Assembly (NCBI RefSeq): GCF_000230835.1
Contig: NZ_CM001240.1
Coordinates: forward strand, 2,768,779-2,832,778
DNA from: Clostridium sp. DL-VIII
Lineage (GTDB): Bacteria > Bacillota > Clostridia > Clostridiales > Clostridiaceae
DNA: 64,000 bases
Direction of reading: 5' to 3'
Shown here: positions 36,651 to 46,754 of the stretch, piece after piece
How the letters are laid out: every line of letters begins with the position of its first letter
Numbering within the stretch: the stretch's first letter is position 1
Notes under the pieces: model-generated
Seen by the model: the letters and a program-made list of their open reading frames with translations, nothing else
Told to the model about the DNA's origin: nothing
Database searches by the model: none
Made by a program: the position numbers and the translations under genes

Positions 36651-36713
36651 ATTAAGCCTATAGTTTAGAGTATAGATAAAGTTTATATTCTAGACTATAG
36701 GTTTAATTATTTT
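36650..36713 (+). terminator. Terminator after the PRD regulator
   Basis: AATTAAGCCTATAGT pairs with ACTATAGGTTTAATT (15 positions, one G-T), with further pairing inside, and is followed by ATTTTAT. It overlaps the stop codon of the gene. Confidence 0.75.
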
Positions 36714-36737
36714 ATCAAGTTATAAAAATGCAACTAT

Positions 36738-36802
36738 AAAGTATTTCACTATTTAGGGTGAAATACTTTAGTTTGTGGAAAGAACATTAGATTTATTATA
36801 AT
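36738..36802 (+). promoter_or_regulatory. Promoter with upstream palindrome before the HAD gene
   Basis: AAAGTATTTCAC and GTGAAATACTTT form a perfect 12-pair inverted repeat directly upstream of TTGTGG, 18 bases, TATAAT. The same promoter and a degenerate palindrome recur at 48024-48084, which argues that the arrangement is functional. Confidence 0.6.
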
Positions 36803-36847
36803 AAAACTAAAGATTGATACAAAGTATATATCTTTGGAGGTATGAAT

Positions 36848-37672
36848 ATGTATAAACTTATTGCTATAGATATGGATGGAACACTTTTGAGAGCAGATAA
36901 AACAATTTCATCAAATACTAAAAAATCACTAAAAATGGCTAACAGTTTAGGTTTAAAAATAGTTTTAACATCAGGTAGGCCAATTCAAGGGATAAAAAAT
37001 TATTTAAATGAATTACAACTTATAGGTAGAGATGATTATGTTATTGCTTTAAATGGAGCTTTGATATGTAATTGTAGTGATAACTCAATAATAAGCAGTA
37101 ATGAAACATTAAAAGGCAAAGACTTAAAGTATATTTATAATAAGGTGAAAGAGCTTAAAACATATGTTCATGCATTTACCAGGAATGAAGATTTGGTAAA
37201 TATAGAAAGCAAGTTCTCTGAAGATGAAGAGGAAAGGATAAATCTTAAAGTAAGGGTAGTAGACTTTCTGATAGATATAAAAGATGATGATGAAATTCTT
37301 AAGGTAGTTTTAGAGGAAGAAAAAGATATACTTAATAAGATTACTTCAAAAATACCTAAAGAGTTATTTGAAGAGTATAACGTGGTTAGAAGTGTAGATT
37401 TTATGTTAGAATTTATGAAAAAAGGATGTAATAAGGCTACTGGAATAGAAAAGTTAGCACAACATTTAGGAATCAACAAAGAAGAAATAATTGCTATTGG
37501 TGATGCTATAAATGATAAAGAAATGATAGAATATGCTGGACTTGGAGTAGCTATGGGAAATGCAGAGGATGAAATTAAAATGCTAGCGAATTTCATAACA
37601 AAAAATAATGAAGAAGATGGAGTAGCATATGTAATTGAGAAATTTATTACAAATGATGTTGAAAAACATTAG
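36848..37672 (+). CDS. Cof-type HAD-superfamily sugar phosphatase
   Basis: 274 residues. IAIDMDGTLL (Asp nucleophile and second Asp), LTSGRP (motif II), and GDAINDKEMIEYAG (motif IV) place it in the Cof/HAD-IIB class. These act on sugar phosphates and similar metabolites in the cytosol. The ATG at 36848 is chosen because GGAGG is 7 bases upstream; the ATG at 36842 is too close. It is followed by three sugar dehydrogenases and an isomerase, so it may dephosphorylate an intermediate of that pathway. Confidence 0.9.
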   Translation: MYKLIAIDMDGTLLRADKTISSNTKKSLKMANSLGLKIVLTSGRPIQGIKNYLNELQLIGRDDYVIALNGALICNCSDNSIISSNETLKGKDLKYIYNKVKELKTYVHAFTRNEDLVNIESKFSEDEEERINLKVRVVDFLIDIKDDDEILKVVLEEEKDILNKITSKIPKELFEEYNVVRSVDFMLEFMKKGCNKATGIEKLAQHLGINKEEIIAIGDAINDKEMIEYAGLGVAMGNAEDEIKMLANFITKNNEEDGVAYVIEKFITNDVEKH

Positions 37673-37743
37673 AATATACGTAACCCTTGGAAATCTAAGT
37701 ACATCTATATAAAAATCTAAAACATTAAATGGGGAAGTATAAG

Positions 37744-38706
37744 ATGAGAAAAATAAAGTGGGGAATAATAGGACTTGGAAATATCGCGAATAAGTTTGCT
37801 CAAACTGTTAAAGCTATGGATTCAGTAGAACTTGAAGCGGTTGCTTCAAGAAATAAAGAAAAATCTGAAGCATTTGGAAAAGTATATGATGTATCTTCTA
37901 AGAAATGTTTTGGAAGTTATGAAGAACTAGTTGAAGATGAAAGTATAGAAGCTATATATATCGCAGTACCACATGTGTTCCATAAAGAACTTTCTATATT
38001 GTGTCTAAAAAATGGCAAATCAGTATTATGTGAAAAGCCTGTTACTATGAATGGGGATGAAATCAGGGAAGTAATAAATGTTGCAGAAGAAAATAAGGTT
38101 TTTTTCATGGAAGCAATGAAAACTCGTTTCTTACCAATAAATCAAAAAGTTAAGTCTTGGATTAAGGAAGGAAGAATTGGAGAGGTTCGTTTATTGCAAG
38201 CTGATTATGGATTTGATGCACCATTTGATCCAGAAAGCAGATTGTTTAATAAGGACTTAGGTGGGGGAGCATTATTAGATGTGGGAATTTACAATGTATC
38301 TTATAGTTCATTTATTTTTGGAAACCATCCTAAAAGTATCAGAAGCAATCTTCATATAGGAAAAACAGGAGTAGATGAATGTGTCTCAATAAACTTAGGT
38401 TATGAAGAAGGAAAACAGGCACAGCTTTATGGAGCTATAAATCTTAATACTATAAGAGAAGCGAATATTATTGGGACTAAAGGAAGAATTTGTGTACCTA
38501 AATTCTCAAATGCTGATACTGCATATATTTTTATTGATGGGAAAGAGGGAAAAATACAAATGCCCTTTGATATAAATGGTTTCGAATATCAGATTGAAGA
38601 GGTGATTAAATGTATGAATGAAGGAAAGGTTCAAAGTGAAAGTATGAGTTGGAAGGATTCTATAGAAATAATGACTATTATGGATGTTGCTAGAAATAGC
38701 CAGTAA
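37744..38706 (+). CDS. Gfo/Idh/MocA-family oxidoreductase 1
   Basis: 320 residues, cytosolic NAD(P)-dependent sugar or cyclitol dehydrogenase. Rossmann start WGIIGLGNIANKF, the family lysine in LCEKPVTMN, and LGGGALLDVGIYNV with the conserved C-terminal residues. The ATG at 37744 has GGGGAAG 7 bases upstream. It is 71 bases after the phosphatase gene. The substrate cannot be deduced; the neighbouring genes suggest a sugar derivative. Confidence 0.9.
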   Translation: MRKIKWGIIGLGNIANKFAQTVKAMDSVELEAVASRNKEKSEAFGKVYDVSSKKCFGSYEELVEDESIEAIYIAVPHVFHKELSILCLKNGKSVLCEKPVTMNGDEIREVINVAEENKVFFMEAMKTRFLPINQKVKSWIKEGRIGEVRLLQADYGFDAPFDPESRLFNKDLGGGALLDVGIYNVSYSSFIFGNHPKSIRSNLHIGKTGVDECVSINLGYEEGKQAQLYGAINLNTIREANIIGTKGRICVPKFSNADTAYIFIDGKEGKIQMPFDINGFEYQIEEVIKCMNEGKVQSESMSWKDSIEIMTIMDVARNSQ

Positions 38707-38718
38707 TTATTTCGTTAT

Positions 38719-38736
38719 TTTAAACGTTTGCTTAAT
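38719..38736 (+). promoter_or_regulatory. Possible CcpA (cre) site
   Basis: TTAAACGTTTGCTTAA; read on the other strand it fits WTGNAANCGNWNNCW with one mismatch. It is located between two dehydrogenase genes, 115 bases before the second. Confidence 0.4.
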
Positions 38737-38850
38737 AGATATTTATATAAATGAAATATTAATAGATGCTAATTTATTTATCATATATAAAATTTTGTAT
38801 ATGATTATATATAATTAAAAAAAGTATTATATTTAAGGAGGTTTTTTTAT

Positions 38851-39867
38851 ATGCTTACAATCGGTTATATTGGAAATGGAAAGAGTGCTAATAGGTATCA
38901 CTTACCATTTGTGTTACAAAGAAAAAATATAAAAGTAAAAACAATCTATCAAAAAGATCCTCAAAATGATGTTTGGGAAAAAATAGATGGAATAAATTAC
39001 ACTTCAAATTTAGATGATTTATTAAATGATAAAGAAATACAATTAATCGTAGTTTGTACACCACATAATAGTCATTATGAATGTGCAAAAATGGTATTAG
39101 GACACAATAAACATTGTTTAGTTGAAAAACCATTTATGGAATCTTCAGAGCAGGCAAAAGAAATATTTGCTTTAGCAAAAGAGAAAGGATTAATTGTTCA
39201 GTCTTATCAAAATAGACGTTTTGATAGTGATTTTTTAACAGTTCAAAAGGTTATTGGGGAAGGGAAACTAGGGGAATTATTAGAAGTGGAAATGCATTAT
39301 GATTATTATAGACCAGAAATCCCTGAGTCTATTAAGCATTTTGATCCAGCCTTCTCATATTTATATGGACATGGGTGCCATACCTTGGATCAAGTAATTA
39401 GTTATTTTGGTAAGCCAGATAATATCCATTATGATGTAAGACAGTTATTAGGATCAGGTAGAATGAATGATTACTTTGATTTAGATTTATATTATGGAAA
39501 GTTAAAAGTATCAGTAAAATCTAGTTATTTTAGAATAAAGGAAAGGCCGAGCTTTGTTGTATATGGTAAAAAGGGGTGCTTTGTAAAACAAACAAAGGAT
39601 CGCCAGGAAGAACATTTAAAATTATTTTATATGCCAGAAAACAAGGATTTTGGAATTGATACGATTAATCATTATGGTGTGCTTACATATATGGATGAAA
39701 AAGGTCAAATTCATGAAGAAAAAGTTCCGTCAGTAAAGGGTGACTATGGAAGAGTATATGATGATTTATACGAAGCGATTATAAATGGCAAAAATAAAAC
39801 TATAACTGATGAACAAGTGCTATTGCAGATGGAAATATTAGAAACAGGAGTAAAAGATTTATTATAG
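38851..39867 (+). CDS. Gfo/Idh/MocA-family oxidoreductase 2
   Basis: 338 residues, of the YdgJ/YhhX branch. Rossmann start IGYIGNGKSANRYHLPF, VVCTPHNSHYE, the lysine in LVEKPFMES, FQNRR-like YQNRRFDSDF and the conserved GHGCHTLDQ with the His of the active site. Ribosome site AAGGAGGTTTTTTT. A small AT-rich palindrome (ATCATATA...TATATGAT) before it may end the previous transcript. Confidence 0.9.
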   Translation: MLTIGYIGNGKSANRYHLPFVLQRKNIKVKTIYQKDPQNDVWEKIDGINYTSNLDDLLNDKEIQLIVVCTPHNSHYECAKMVLGHNKHCLVEKPFMESSEQAKEIFALAKEKGLIVQSYQNRRFDSDFLTVQKVIGEGKLGELLEVEMHYDYYRPEIPESIKHFDPAFSYLYGHGCHTLDQVISYFGKPDNIHYDVRQLLGSGRMNDYFDLDLYYGKLKVSVKSSYFRIKERPSFVVYGKKGCFVKQTKDRQEEHLKLFYMPENKDFGIDTINHYGVLTYMDEKGQIHEEKVPSVKGDYGRVYDDLYEAIINGKNKTITDEQVLLQMEILETGVKDLL

Positions 39868-39911
39868 ATGTAAAACATCATGAGTAGTGAATATGGAGGA
39901 ATAAGATAAAA

Positions 39912-40601
39912 GTGAATCAAGAGAATTTAAGAAAATTATGTGCTGAAAAAGCTATGGAATATATCAAAAATAATACTGTAATTGGTTTAGGGGCAGGAAG
40001 AAATATTGTTTGTCTAATCGAGTTATTGAGTGAAGAAGTGAAGAAAAATAGGATTGAAATTAAGATTGTTTCTCCATCTGATAATACAAAGAAACTTTGC
40101 ATTAAATATGGCATAGAAGTACTGCCAACATATTTTGCTGAAGAAGTAGATGCTGCTTTTGATGGTTGCGGGGAGGTAGATGAAAATTTCTATGCGTCAA
40201 AAGGCGGTGGAGGTGTGTTTACAAAGGAAAAAATAATAGGAGCAATGGCTAAGGAGTATATATTATTAATAGATGAACAAAAATTTACCAAAGAATTAAG
40301 CTGTAAATACCCAGTATCACTTGAAATAGTGAAGGATTCATTGGGGTATGTAAGTAAACGAGTTGAAAATTTAGGCGGTACGCCTATGGTAAGGGCTAGT
40401 ACTAATAAAGATGGTTATTTAATTACTGATGATGGCAACTTTATATTAGATGTAGAGTTTGAGGCTATAGATGATTTTAAGAAATTAAATGATAGCCTAA
40501 ATGGTATTGTAGGAGTAGTTGGAACGTCTATATTTACAAGAGAAGTTACAAAGTTAATAGTAGCAGGAGAAAATGGAGTAAGAGTCATTTCAAAGAAGTA
40601 G
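39912..40601 (+). CDS. Ribose-5-phosphate isomerase A-like protein, divergent active site
   Basis: 229 residues, the RpiA fold over the whole length. The family's ribose-phosphate loop GTGST is GAGRN here. The catalytic DGADE is DGCGE (Asp84 kept, the second Asp replaced by Gly87), while KGGGG (Lys97) and KEKI (Glu106) are kept. It may therefore act on another sugar phosphate or be impaired. GTG start 12 bases after GGAGG. It is embedded between sugar dehydrogenases rather than next to pentose genes. Confidence 0.8.
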   Translation: MNQENLRKLCAEKAMEYIKNNTVIGLGAGRNIVCLIELLSEEVKKNRIEIKIVSPSDNTKKLCIKYGIEVLPTYFAEEVDAAFDGCGEVDENFYASKGGGGVFTKEKIIGAMAKEYILLIDEQKFTKELSCKYPVSLEIVKDSLGYVSKRVENLGGTPMVRASTNKDGYLITDDGNFILDVEFEAIDDFKKLNDSLNGIVGVVGTSIFTREVTKLIVAGENGVRVISKK

Positions 40602-40653
40602 AATTATTAAATATTATTTAGCTATTTTTAGATAAAAAAAAGGAGGAATTAAC

Positions 40654-41646
40654 ATGAGATTAGGTATAATTGGAGCAGGAATGATAGTAAGGGATTTATT
40701 ATCAACAAGCTCAAATTTAAAAGATATCGAGTTTGTAGCTATCTGTGGCACTGAAAAAGATAAAGAGGCAATGGAAGAATTTGGAGATAAATATGGGATT
40801 GAGAATGTTTTCTACAATTATGATGAATTATTGAATATGGATTTAGATGCAATTTATATTGGATTGCCTAATAATTTACATTTTGAATTTGCTAAAAAAG
40901 CATTAGAGGCAAATAAGAATGTTATTGTTGAAAAACCATTCACATCAACCTATAAAGAAGCACAAATCTTAAGTGCTTTGGCTAAACAAAAACAATTATT
41001 TATTTTTGAAGCTATTACTAATCAATATATTCCTAATTATAAAAAAATTAAGGAATTACTCCCAACCTTAGGAGATATTAAAATCGTTCAATGCAATTAT
41101 TCTCAATATTCTAGTCGATATAATAGTTTTAAAGAAGGAAATGTATTGCCTGCCTTTAATCCTAAATTTTCTGGTGGTGCATTAATGGATTTAAATCTTT
41201 ATAACGTCCATTATGTAGTTGGCTTATTTGGAAAACCTGAAAATGTTGAATATTATCCAAACATTGAAAGAGGAATAGATACATCAGGAGTATTGATATT
41301 AGATTATGGAAAGTTTAAATGTGTTTGTGTTGGTGCAAAAGATTGTAAAGCTCCTATTGCTAATAATATTCAAGGAGATAAAGGATGTATATTTCAGGAT
41401 ACTCCAGCTAATATTTGTAAAGGCTTTGAATTATTAATGAATGATGGAACAAATTCAAAAATTGATGAAAATAATTATGAACATAGAATGGTTAATGAAT
41501 TCATTGAGTTTGCCAATATGATTAAAAACAATGATTTAGAAAGATGCTACAAGATACTAGAACATAGCTTAATAGTTAGTGAAGTTTTAACAACTGCAAG
41601 AAATAAAGGTGGAATCATATTTCCAGCTGACAAGGATATAAAATAA
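40654..41646 (+). CDS. Gfo/Idh/MocA-family oxidoreductase 3
   Basis: 330 residues. Rossmann start LGIIGAGMIVRDLL, YIGLPNNLHFEFA, the family lysine in IVEKPFTST, SGGALMDLNLYNVHYVVG. A third member distinct from the other two, about 30 percent alike by eye. Ribosome site AAGGAGGAATTAAC. The series phosphatase, dehydrogenase, dehydrogenase, RpiA-like, dehydrogenase suggests a stepwise oxidation-isomerisation of one sugar. Confidence 0.9.
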   Translation: MRLGIIGAGMIVRDLLSTSSNLKDIEFVAICGTEKDKEAMEEFGDKYGIENVFYNYDELLNMDLDAIYIGLPNNLHFEFAKKALEANKNVIVEKPFTSTYKEAQILSALAKQKQLFIFEAITNQYIPNYKKIKELLPTLGDIKIVQCNYSQYSSRYNSFKEGNVLPAFNPKFSGGALMDLNLYNVHYVVGLFGKPENVEYYPNIERGIDTSGVLILDYGKFKCVCVGAKDCKAPIANNIQGDKGCIFQDTPANICKGFELLMNDGTNSKIDENNYEHRMVNEFIEFANMIKNNDLERCYKILEHSLIVSEVLTTARNKGGIIFPADKDIK

Positions 41647-41734
41647 AGTTTATGTTCATTTAGTTTTTTTATTAGGTTAGTAGCTAAAACTGTGTGAAAT
41701 TCTATATATAAAATTTGAAAGAGGTGCATTCAAA

Positions 41735-42145
41735 ATGATTAAATCAATAGGACACGTTGCAATGGGTGTTAATAACATGGAAGAATCAATACATTTTTAT
41801 TGTGATATTCTTGGATTGAAAAGAGGATTTTCATTGAATAATAGACAGACAGGAGAGCCTTGGCTGGAATATCTTAAGATTACAGATGGGCAGTTTTTAG
41901 AATTATTCTATCCAGAACCGGGTAAAGAGATACGCATAGATTCAGAAGATTTCGTTCATCATGTTAGTTTATCAGTGGATAATATATATGAGATGGTGGA
42001 GAGGTTAAGACAATTTGGAGTAACTATAATTATTGAGCCACGTAAGGGGCGTGATCTTAATGTTCAAGCATGGATTAGTGATCCTGATGGGCATAAAATA
42101 GAACTTATGCAGATTGATCCACAATCTCCACAGGCAACCGTTTAA
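41735..42145 (+). CDS. VOC-family (glyoxalase-like) metalloprotein
   Basis: 136 residues, two beta-alpha-beta-beta-beta units. SIGHVAMGVNNMEESIHFY, QFLELFYPEPG, FVHHVSLSVDN and HKIELMQ hold the four usual metal ligands (His, Glu, His, Glu). It could be a lactoylglutathione-lyase-like enzyme, an epimerase or a sugar-processing isomerase. Ribosome site AAAGAGGTGCATTCAAA. It is the last gene before a terminator. Confidence 0.85.
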   Translation: MIKSIGHVAMGVNNMEESIHFYCDILGLKRGFSLNNRQTGEPWLEYLKITDGQFLELFYPEPGKEIRIDSEDFVHHVSLSVDNIYEMVERLRQFGVTIIIEPRKGRDLNVQAWISDPDGHKIELMQIDPQSPQATV

Positions 42146-42308
42146 TCTAGAGAAAAATTATATTTTATAAAAAGTGATGAATGAATAAATTTATTTGAAT
42201 TATAAAGATAAGTATTAAGTATTAAATTATATTTTTAATTAAATAATCGGAATATAAATATAAAATTGATATTTAAAGGTTGGATTTATAAATAAATATT
42301 AAATAAGT

Positions 42309-42349
42309 CTGGTTGTAATAAAAATATTTCTATTGCAACCAGTTTTATT
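42309..42349 (+). terminator. Rho-independent terminator
   Basis: CTGGTTGTAATA pairs with TATTGCAACCAG (one mismatch), followed by TTTTATT. It ends the dehydrogenase operon about 160 bases after the VOC gene. Confidence 0.82.
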
Positions 42350-42373
42350 AATAAGAAGGAAAATTATAAGGTA

Positions 42374-42406
42374 ATTATACTAGCTAAAATTGATGGCTAG
42401 CATAAT
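42374..42406. repeat. Inverted repeat before the GH1 gene, possible operator
   Basis: ATTATACTAGC and GCTAGCATAAT are inverted repeats with one mismatch and 11 bases between. No T run follows. It lies about 100 bases before the start of the GH1 gene. No RAT is present in this leader, unlike the other GH1 operons. Confidence 0.4.
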
Positions 42407-42490
42407 CAATAAATTAAATTTCAAAATTTAGTATCTGATAAGAGTTTTAATAAACTTTTGAAATAATGATATTAAAGTTTATTAATATGA

Positions 42491-43933
<1,443 letters not shown>

Positions 43934-43934
43934 A

Positions 43935-43980
43935 ATAAAAATAAGACTTTTTGTATCATACTGCGAGAGTCTTATTTTTA
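43935..43980. terminator. Bidirectional terminator
   Basis: AAAATAAGACT and AGTCTTATTTTT form an A-rich/T-rich stem that ends both the GH1 gene from the left and the sugar-binding protein gene from the right. Confidence 0.8.
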
Positions 43981-44002
43981 CATTTATATATATGGATAGC
44001 AG

Positions 44003-45070
44003 TTATTCAGGTTTAGTCATACTTGTATATTCTTTGAAACCTGTTGGAATTATTATTTCACTGTCACTAAGTTTGTAATTTGTATTTTCAATAGGATTAA
44101 TATTATTAATCATGTTCATTCCAATAGTATAAAGTGCTTCAGATACAATTTCTTGATCAATAATAACAGTACCAGTCATAAATCCTTTATTAATTAATTC
44201 TATGGCTTCTGGTGATCCATCAATTCCAACAACTGCTATATTTTTTGACTTATCACCTTTGTTATATCCGTATTTTTGAAGTGCTTCAATGGCTCCTATT
44301 GCCATAGCATCATTATTTACAATTATTGCTTCAATTTTACCATTATATTGAAGAAATAGAGAATCAATTGAATTTTTAGCTAATTCTTTTAACCAATTAG
44401 CATTTACTATAGCAAGCTGTTCTGTTGCTATTCCTGAATTTTTAAGTTCAGAAATAGCAGAATTTTTTCTATCTATTGCAATTGGATTATTGGCTTTACC
44501 ATCTAGTAAAATGTACTGCAATATGTTGTCACCGTTTTTGTCTATAGCTTTTCTATTAGTATTCCATAGATTGGATAGAATTCTAGCTTCTATTGTACCA
44601 GTTAGTTTTGAATCTAAAGTTACAAAAGCGGCTTTGTTATAATCCTTAGATAATTTTGATGCTAATAGAGGGTCAATTTCTAATAAAATTAATGGAGTAT
44701 TTTTGAGTTTGGCTTTAGAAATAAAATTTTTTACTGTATCTTCTCTTACATCAGCTAAATTTAATATAAATAGATTATAGTTATCGTTAAGAACAGAATC
44801 AAATGTCTCATATTGTAAAGATATATTATTCTTTCCATCAAAAAAAGTGAAATGTACTTTATTATTGTTCTTTTGAATATTCTCTAAAAGTTGCTTGAGT
44901 TGTAACACAGAGATATCATCATAGCTATATAATAATACTGCAACATTTGCTATTTTATTATCACTAACATTTAAACTAGAGATAGCAAAAGTAAAATTTG
45001 AGTTACTTGTCAAAGAAAAGATCATAAAAGTAACTATGATTAATGAGAGTACTTTGCTTAATATTTTCAT
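44003..45070 (-). CDS. Secreted galactose/ribose-type sugar-binding protein, orphan copy 1
   Basis: 355 residues, type I periplasmic-binding fold (MglB/RbsB-like). A signal peptide of about 30 residues (KVLSLIIVTFMIFSLTS, cleavage after TFA) lacks a lipobox Cys, so the protein would be released rather than anchored. IEAIIVNNDAMAIGAIEALQ and VVGIDGSPEAIELI are the conserved sugar-site blocks. No ABC permease or ATPase gene is in the window. ATG at 45070 follows GGAGGCTATA. It is a paralogue of the genes at 57358 and 58862. Confidence 0.85.
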   Translation of the reverse strand: MKILSKVLSLIIVTFMIFSLTSNSNFTFAISSLNVSDNKIANVAVLLYSYDDISVLQLKQLLENIQKNNNKVHFTFFDGKNNISLQYETFDSVLNDNYNLFILNLADVREDTVKNFISKAKLKNTPLILLEIDPLLASKLSKDYNKAAFVTLDSKLTGTIEARILSNLWNTNRKAIDKNGDNILQYILLDGKANNPIAIDRKNSAISELKNSGIATEQLAIVNANWLKELAKNSIDSLFLQYNGKIEAIIVNNDAMAIGAIEALQKYGYNKGDKSKNIAVVGIDGSPEAIELINKGFMTGTVIIDQEIVSEALYTIGMNMINNINPIENTNYKLSDSEIIIPTGFKEYTSMTKPE

Positions 45071-45118
45071 TATAGCCTCCATTAAATATCATTTTTAATT
45101 ATAATATTTAATTTTAGT

Positions 45119-45319
45119 TTGCTTATAGATTCAAAATTTATTCTTTGGCATAAGCATAAGAAATTAAATTATAATGATTATAAAAGTATATATTTTAGAT
45201 ATTTAGAAACAGAGAAAAATTTCTATACATTACATTATACAGGCTTAATAAAAAGATATTATGTTATTGATACAGTTGAAAGAAATAAAAAATCAATAGA
45301 AGCGTATATAGGGAATTAA
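45119..45319 (+). CDS. Unrecognised short reading frame
   Basis: 66 codons from TTG without a clear ribosome site, rich in Lys, Tyr and Asn (KLNYNDYKSIYFRYLETEKN). I recognise no family. It may be chance or a relic. It lies between the divergent ends of two minus-strand genes, so it would be isolated. Confidence 0.2.
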   Translation: MLIDSKFILWHKHKKLNYNDYKSIYFRYLETEKNFYTLHYTGLIKRYYVIDTVERNKKSIEAYIGN

Positions 45320-45390
45320 ATATAGGAATATATAATCTATGAATAAATAAGTAGAAATTAAGATTAGGAATAAATGAGTAAATAAAAATA

Positions 45391-45420
45391 GGCAAAATAA
45401 AGCCCCTTCTGGGGCTAAAG
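45391..45420 (-). terminator. Terminator of the lacI gene (minus strand)
   Basis: AGCCCC-AGAA-GGGGCT on the minus strand followed by TTATTTT. It is the most GC-rich stem in the area. Confidence 0.88.
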
Positions 45421-45484
45421 CAAATGTCAGTTTTACAAGTAATTCTGATTAAAAAACTAAGTAGATATATGATCTTAAAAGAAA

Positions 45485-46495
45485 TTAAGTAGTTGCTCTT
45501 TCAATAAGTGAAACAGGTATAACAATATGTTGCGAAGAGTTTATATCCTCGCCATCGATTAAGCTTAATAATAAATTAGAAGCTTCCATAGCAAGGGTTT
45601 TTTTATCTTGGTATATTGTTGTTATAGCTGGATAACAATATTTAGAAACAGATATTCCATCAAAGCCAACAATCTTAACTTTTTCAGGAACAGGAATTTG
45701 ATTTTGGTTAAGAGCTACTAATGCGCCGTAAGCCCTCCAATCGTTACTTGCAAATATTCCATCAAAGGTAATTTCTTTTTTTAACAAATAATTTACCGTA
45801 TCTCTTGATTCCTCAAAATTTGAACGAGTTCCAGCCAGCTTCACAATTAAATTTTCATCAATTTGATAGTTGTATTTTTTTAGTGCATCCGTATATCCAT
45901 CTAAACGTTGCTTATTTACAGAAAGACTTTTGGATTTTGTTAGCATTAGTATATGTTTGCATCCCTTTTTTATTAACTCTTCGGTAGCCATAAAGCCACC
46001 TAAATAGTGATCTGATTCCACGTATATTGCATTACTTTCATATTTTGGTTTTCTATCTATACAAACTATAGGAATATTTCTTTTTATAGAATCCGTCGGA
46101 ATATCTTCTCGACCAGAGATACAAATTATTCCATCAACAAGTTTAGCATCTAGGCTTTTGAAATATTCTCTTTCCTTCATATCATCTTGACTTGTATTAC
46201 ATATAAAAACAGAGTAACCTGAATTAAAGAAGAATCTTTCTATTTCTAATACAATCTCAGAGAAAAACTCGTTGTTAATGTCTGGTACTATAACTCCAAT
46301 AGTTTTTGATTTGCTCATCCTAAGACTTTTAGCAGCCATATTTATTGTATAATCATATTCTTTTATTATGCCCATAACTCTTTTTCGAGTTTCCTCAGAA
46401 AAGCGACCATTATTATTTATTACTCTAGAAACAGTAGCAACTGAAACACCGCTTAATTCAGCTATTTTTTTTATTGATATATTATTATTTTTCAT
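45485..46495 (-). CDS. LacI-family transcriptional repressor
   Basis: 336 residues. N-terminal helix-turn-helix and hinge (ISIKKIAELSGVSVATVSRV, then INNNGRF, AAKSLRMSKS), then the sugar-binding domain: IGVIVPDINNEFFSEIVLEI, and VVIPVSLIERATT near the end. Divergent from the epimerase gene 260 bases away. The spacer contains two copies of a 17-base sequence in inverted orientation, most likely its operators. It should respond to a sugar or sugar phosphate of the downstream pathway. Ribosome site AAGGAGAG on the minus strand. Confidence 0.93.
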   Translation of the reverse strand: MKNNNISIKKIAELSGVSVATVSRVINNNGRFSEETRKRVMGIIKEYDYTINMAAKSLRMSKSKTIGVIVPDINNEFFSEIVLEIERFFFNSGYSVFICNTSQDDMKEREYFKSLDAKLVDGIICISGREDIPTDSIKRNIPIVCIDRKPKYESNAIYVESDHYLGGFMATEELIKKGCKHILMLTKSKSLSVNKQRLDGYTDALKKYNYQIDENLIVKLAGTRSNFEESRDTVNYLLKKEITFDGIFASNDWRAYGALVALNQNQIPVPEKVKIVGFDGISVSKYCYPAITTIYQDKKTLAMEASNLLLSLIDGEDINSSQHIVIPVSLIERATT

Positions 46496-46584
46496 AAAAC
46501 TCTCCTTAAAAGTGAGTAAAACATTTCTTGATAATTAAATAATATCAAATTAAATAAAATGTGTAAACATGATTGATGGCATAC

Positions 46585-46613
46585 TTGACAAATTTAAAGT
46601 TATCTGCAATAAT
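46585..46613 (+). promoter_or_regulatory. Promoter of the epimerase-rpiB operon
   Basis: TTGACA and AATAAT with a 17-base spacer. The first operator begins about 12 bases after the -10 box, overlapping the likely start of transcription. Confidence 0.7.
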
Positions 46614-46624
46614 TATTATATAAG

Positions 46625-46641
46625 GTAAATCGATTACTCAA
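46625..46641 (+). promoter_or_regulatory. LacI-family operator O1
   Basis: GTAAATCGATTACTCAA contains the near-palindrome GTAA-ATCGAT-TAC typical of LacI operators with a central CG. It is an exact inverted copy of O2. Confidence 0.82.
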
Positions 46642-46707
46642 ATGAATGGTATAAAAGATAAATTAAAGAATATTCGTAGTAATAATGCAAATTGAAAGTA
46701 AATGTAA

Positions 46708-46724
46708 TTGAGTAATCGATTTAC
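46708..46724 (-). promoter_or_regulatory. LacI-family operator O2
   Basis: On the plus strand it reads TTGAGTAATCGATTTAC, the exact reverse complement of O1. Its centre is 83 bases from that of O1, close to eight helical turns, which would suit a loop. It lies 30 bases before the epimerase start codon. Confidence 0.82.
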
Positions 46725-46754
46725 TTTAATGATAATTAAGGGGGATATTAAATT

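Noticed and set aside
37168..37596. 142-codon minus-strand frame inside the HAD gene
   Set aside because: Its Ser/Leu/Ile-rich translation mirrors the plus-strand codons. There is no start signal.
42374..42406. The inverted repeat before the GH1 gene as a RAT or T-box
   Set aside because: It lacks the GGATTGTTACTG pattern, a T run and any T-box motif. Kept only as a possible operator.
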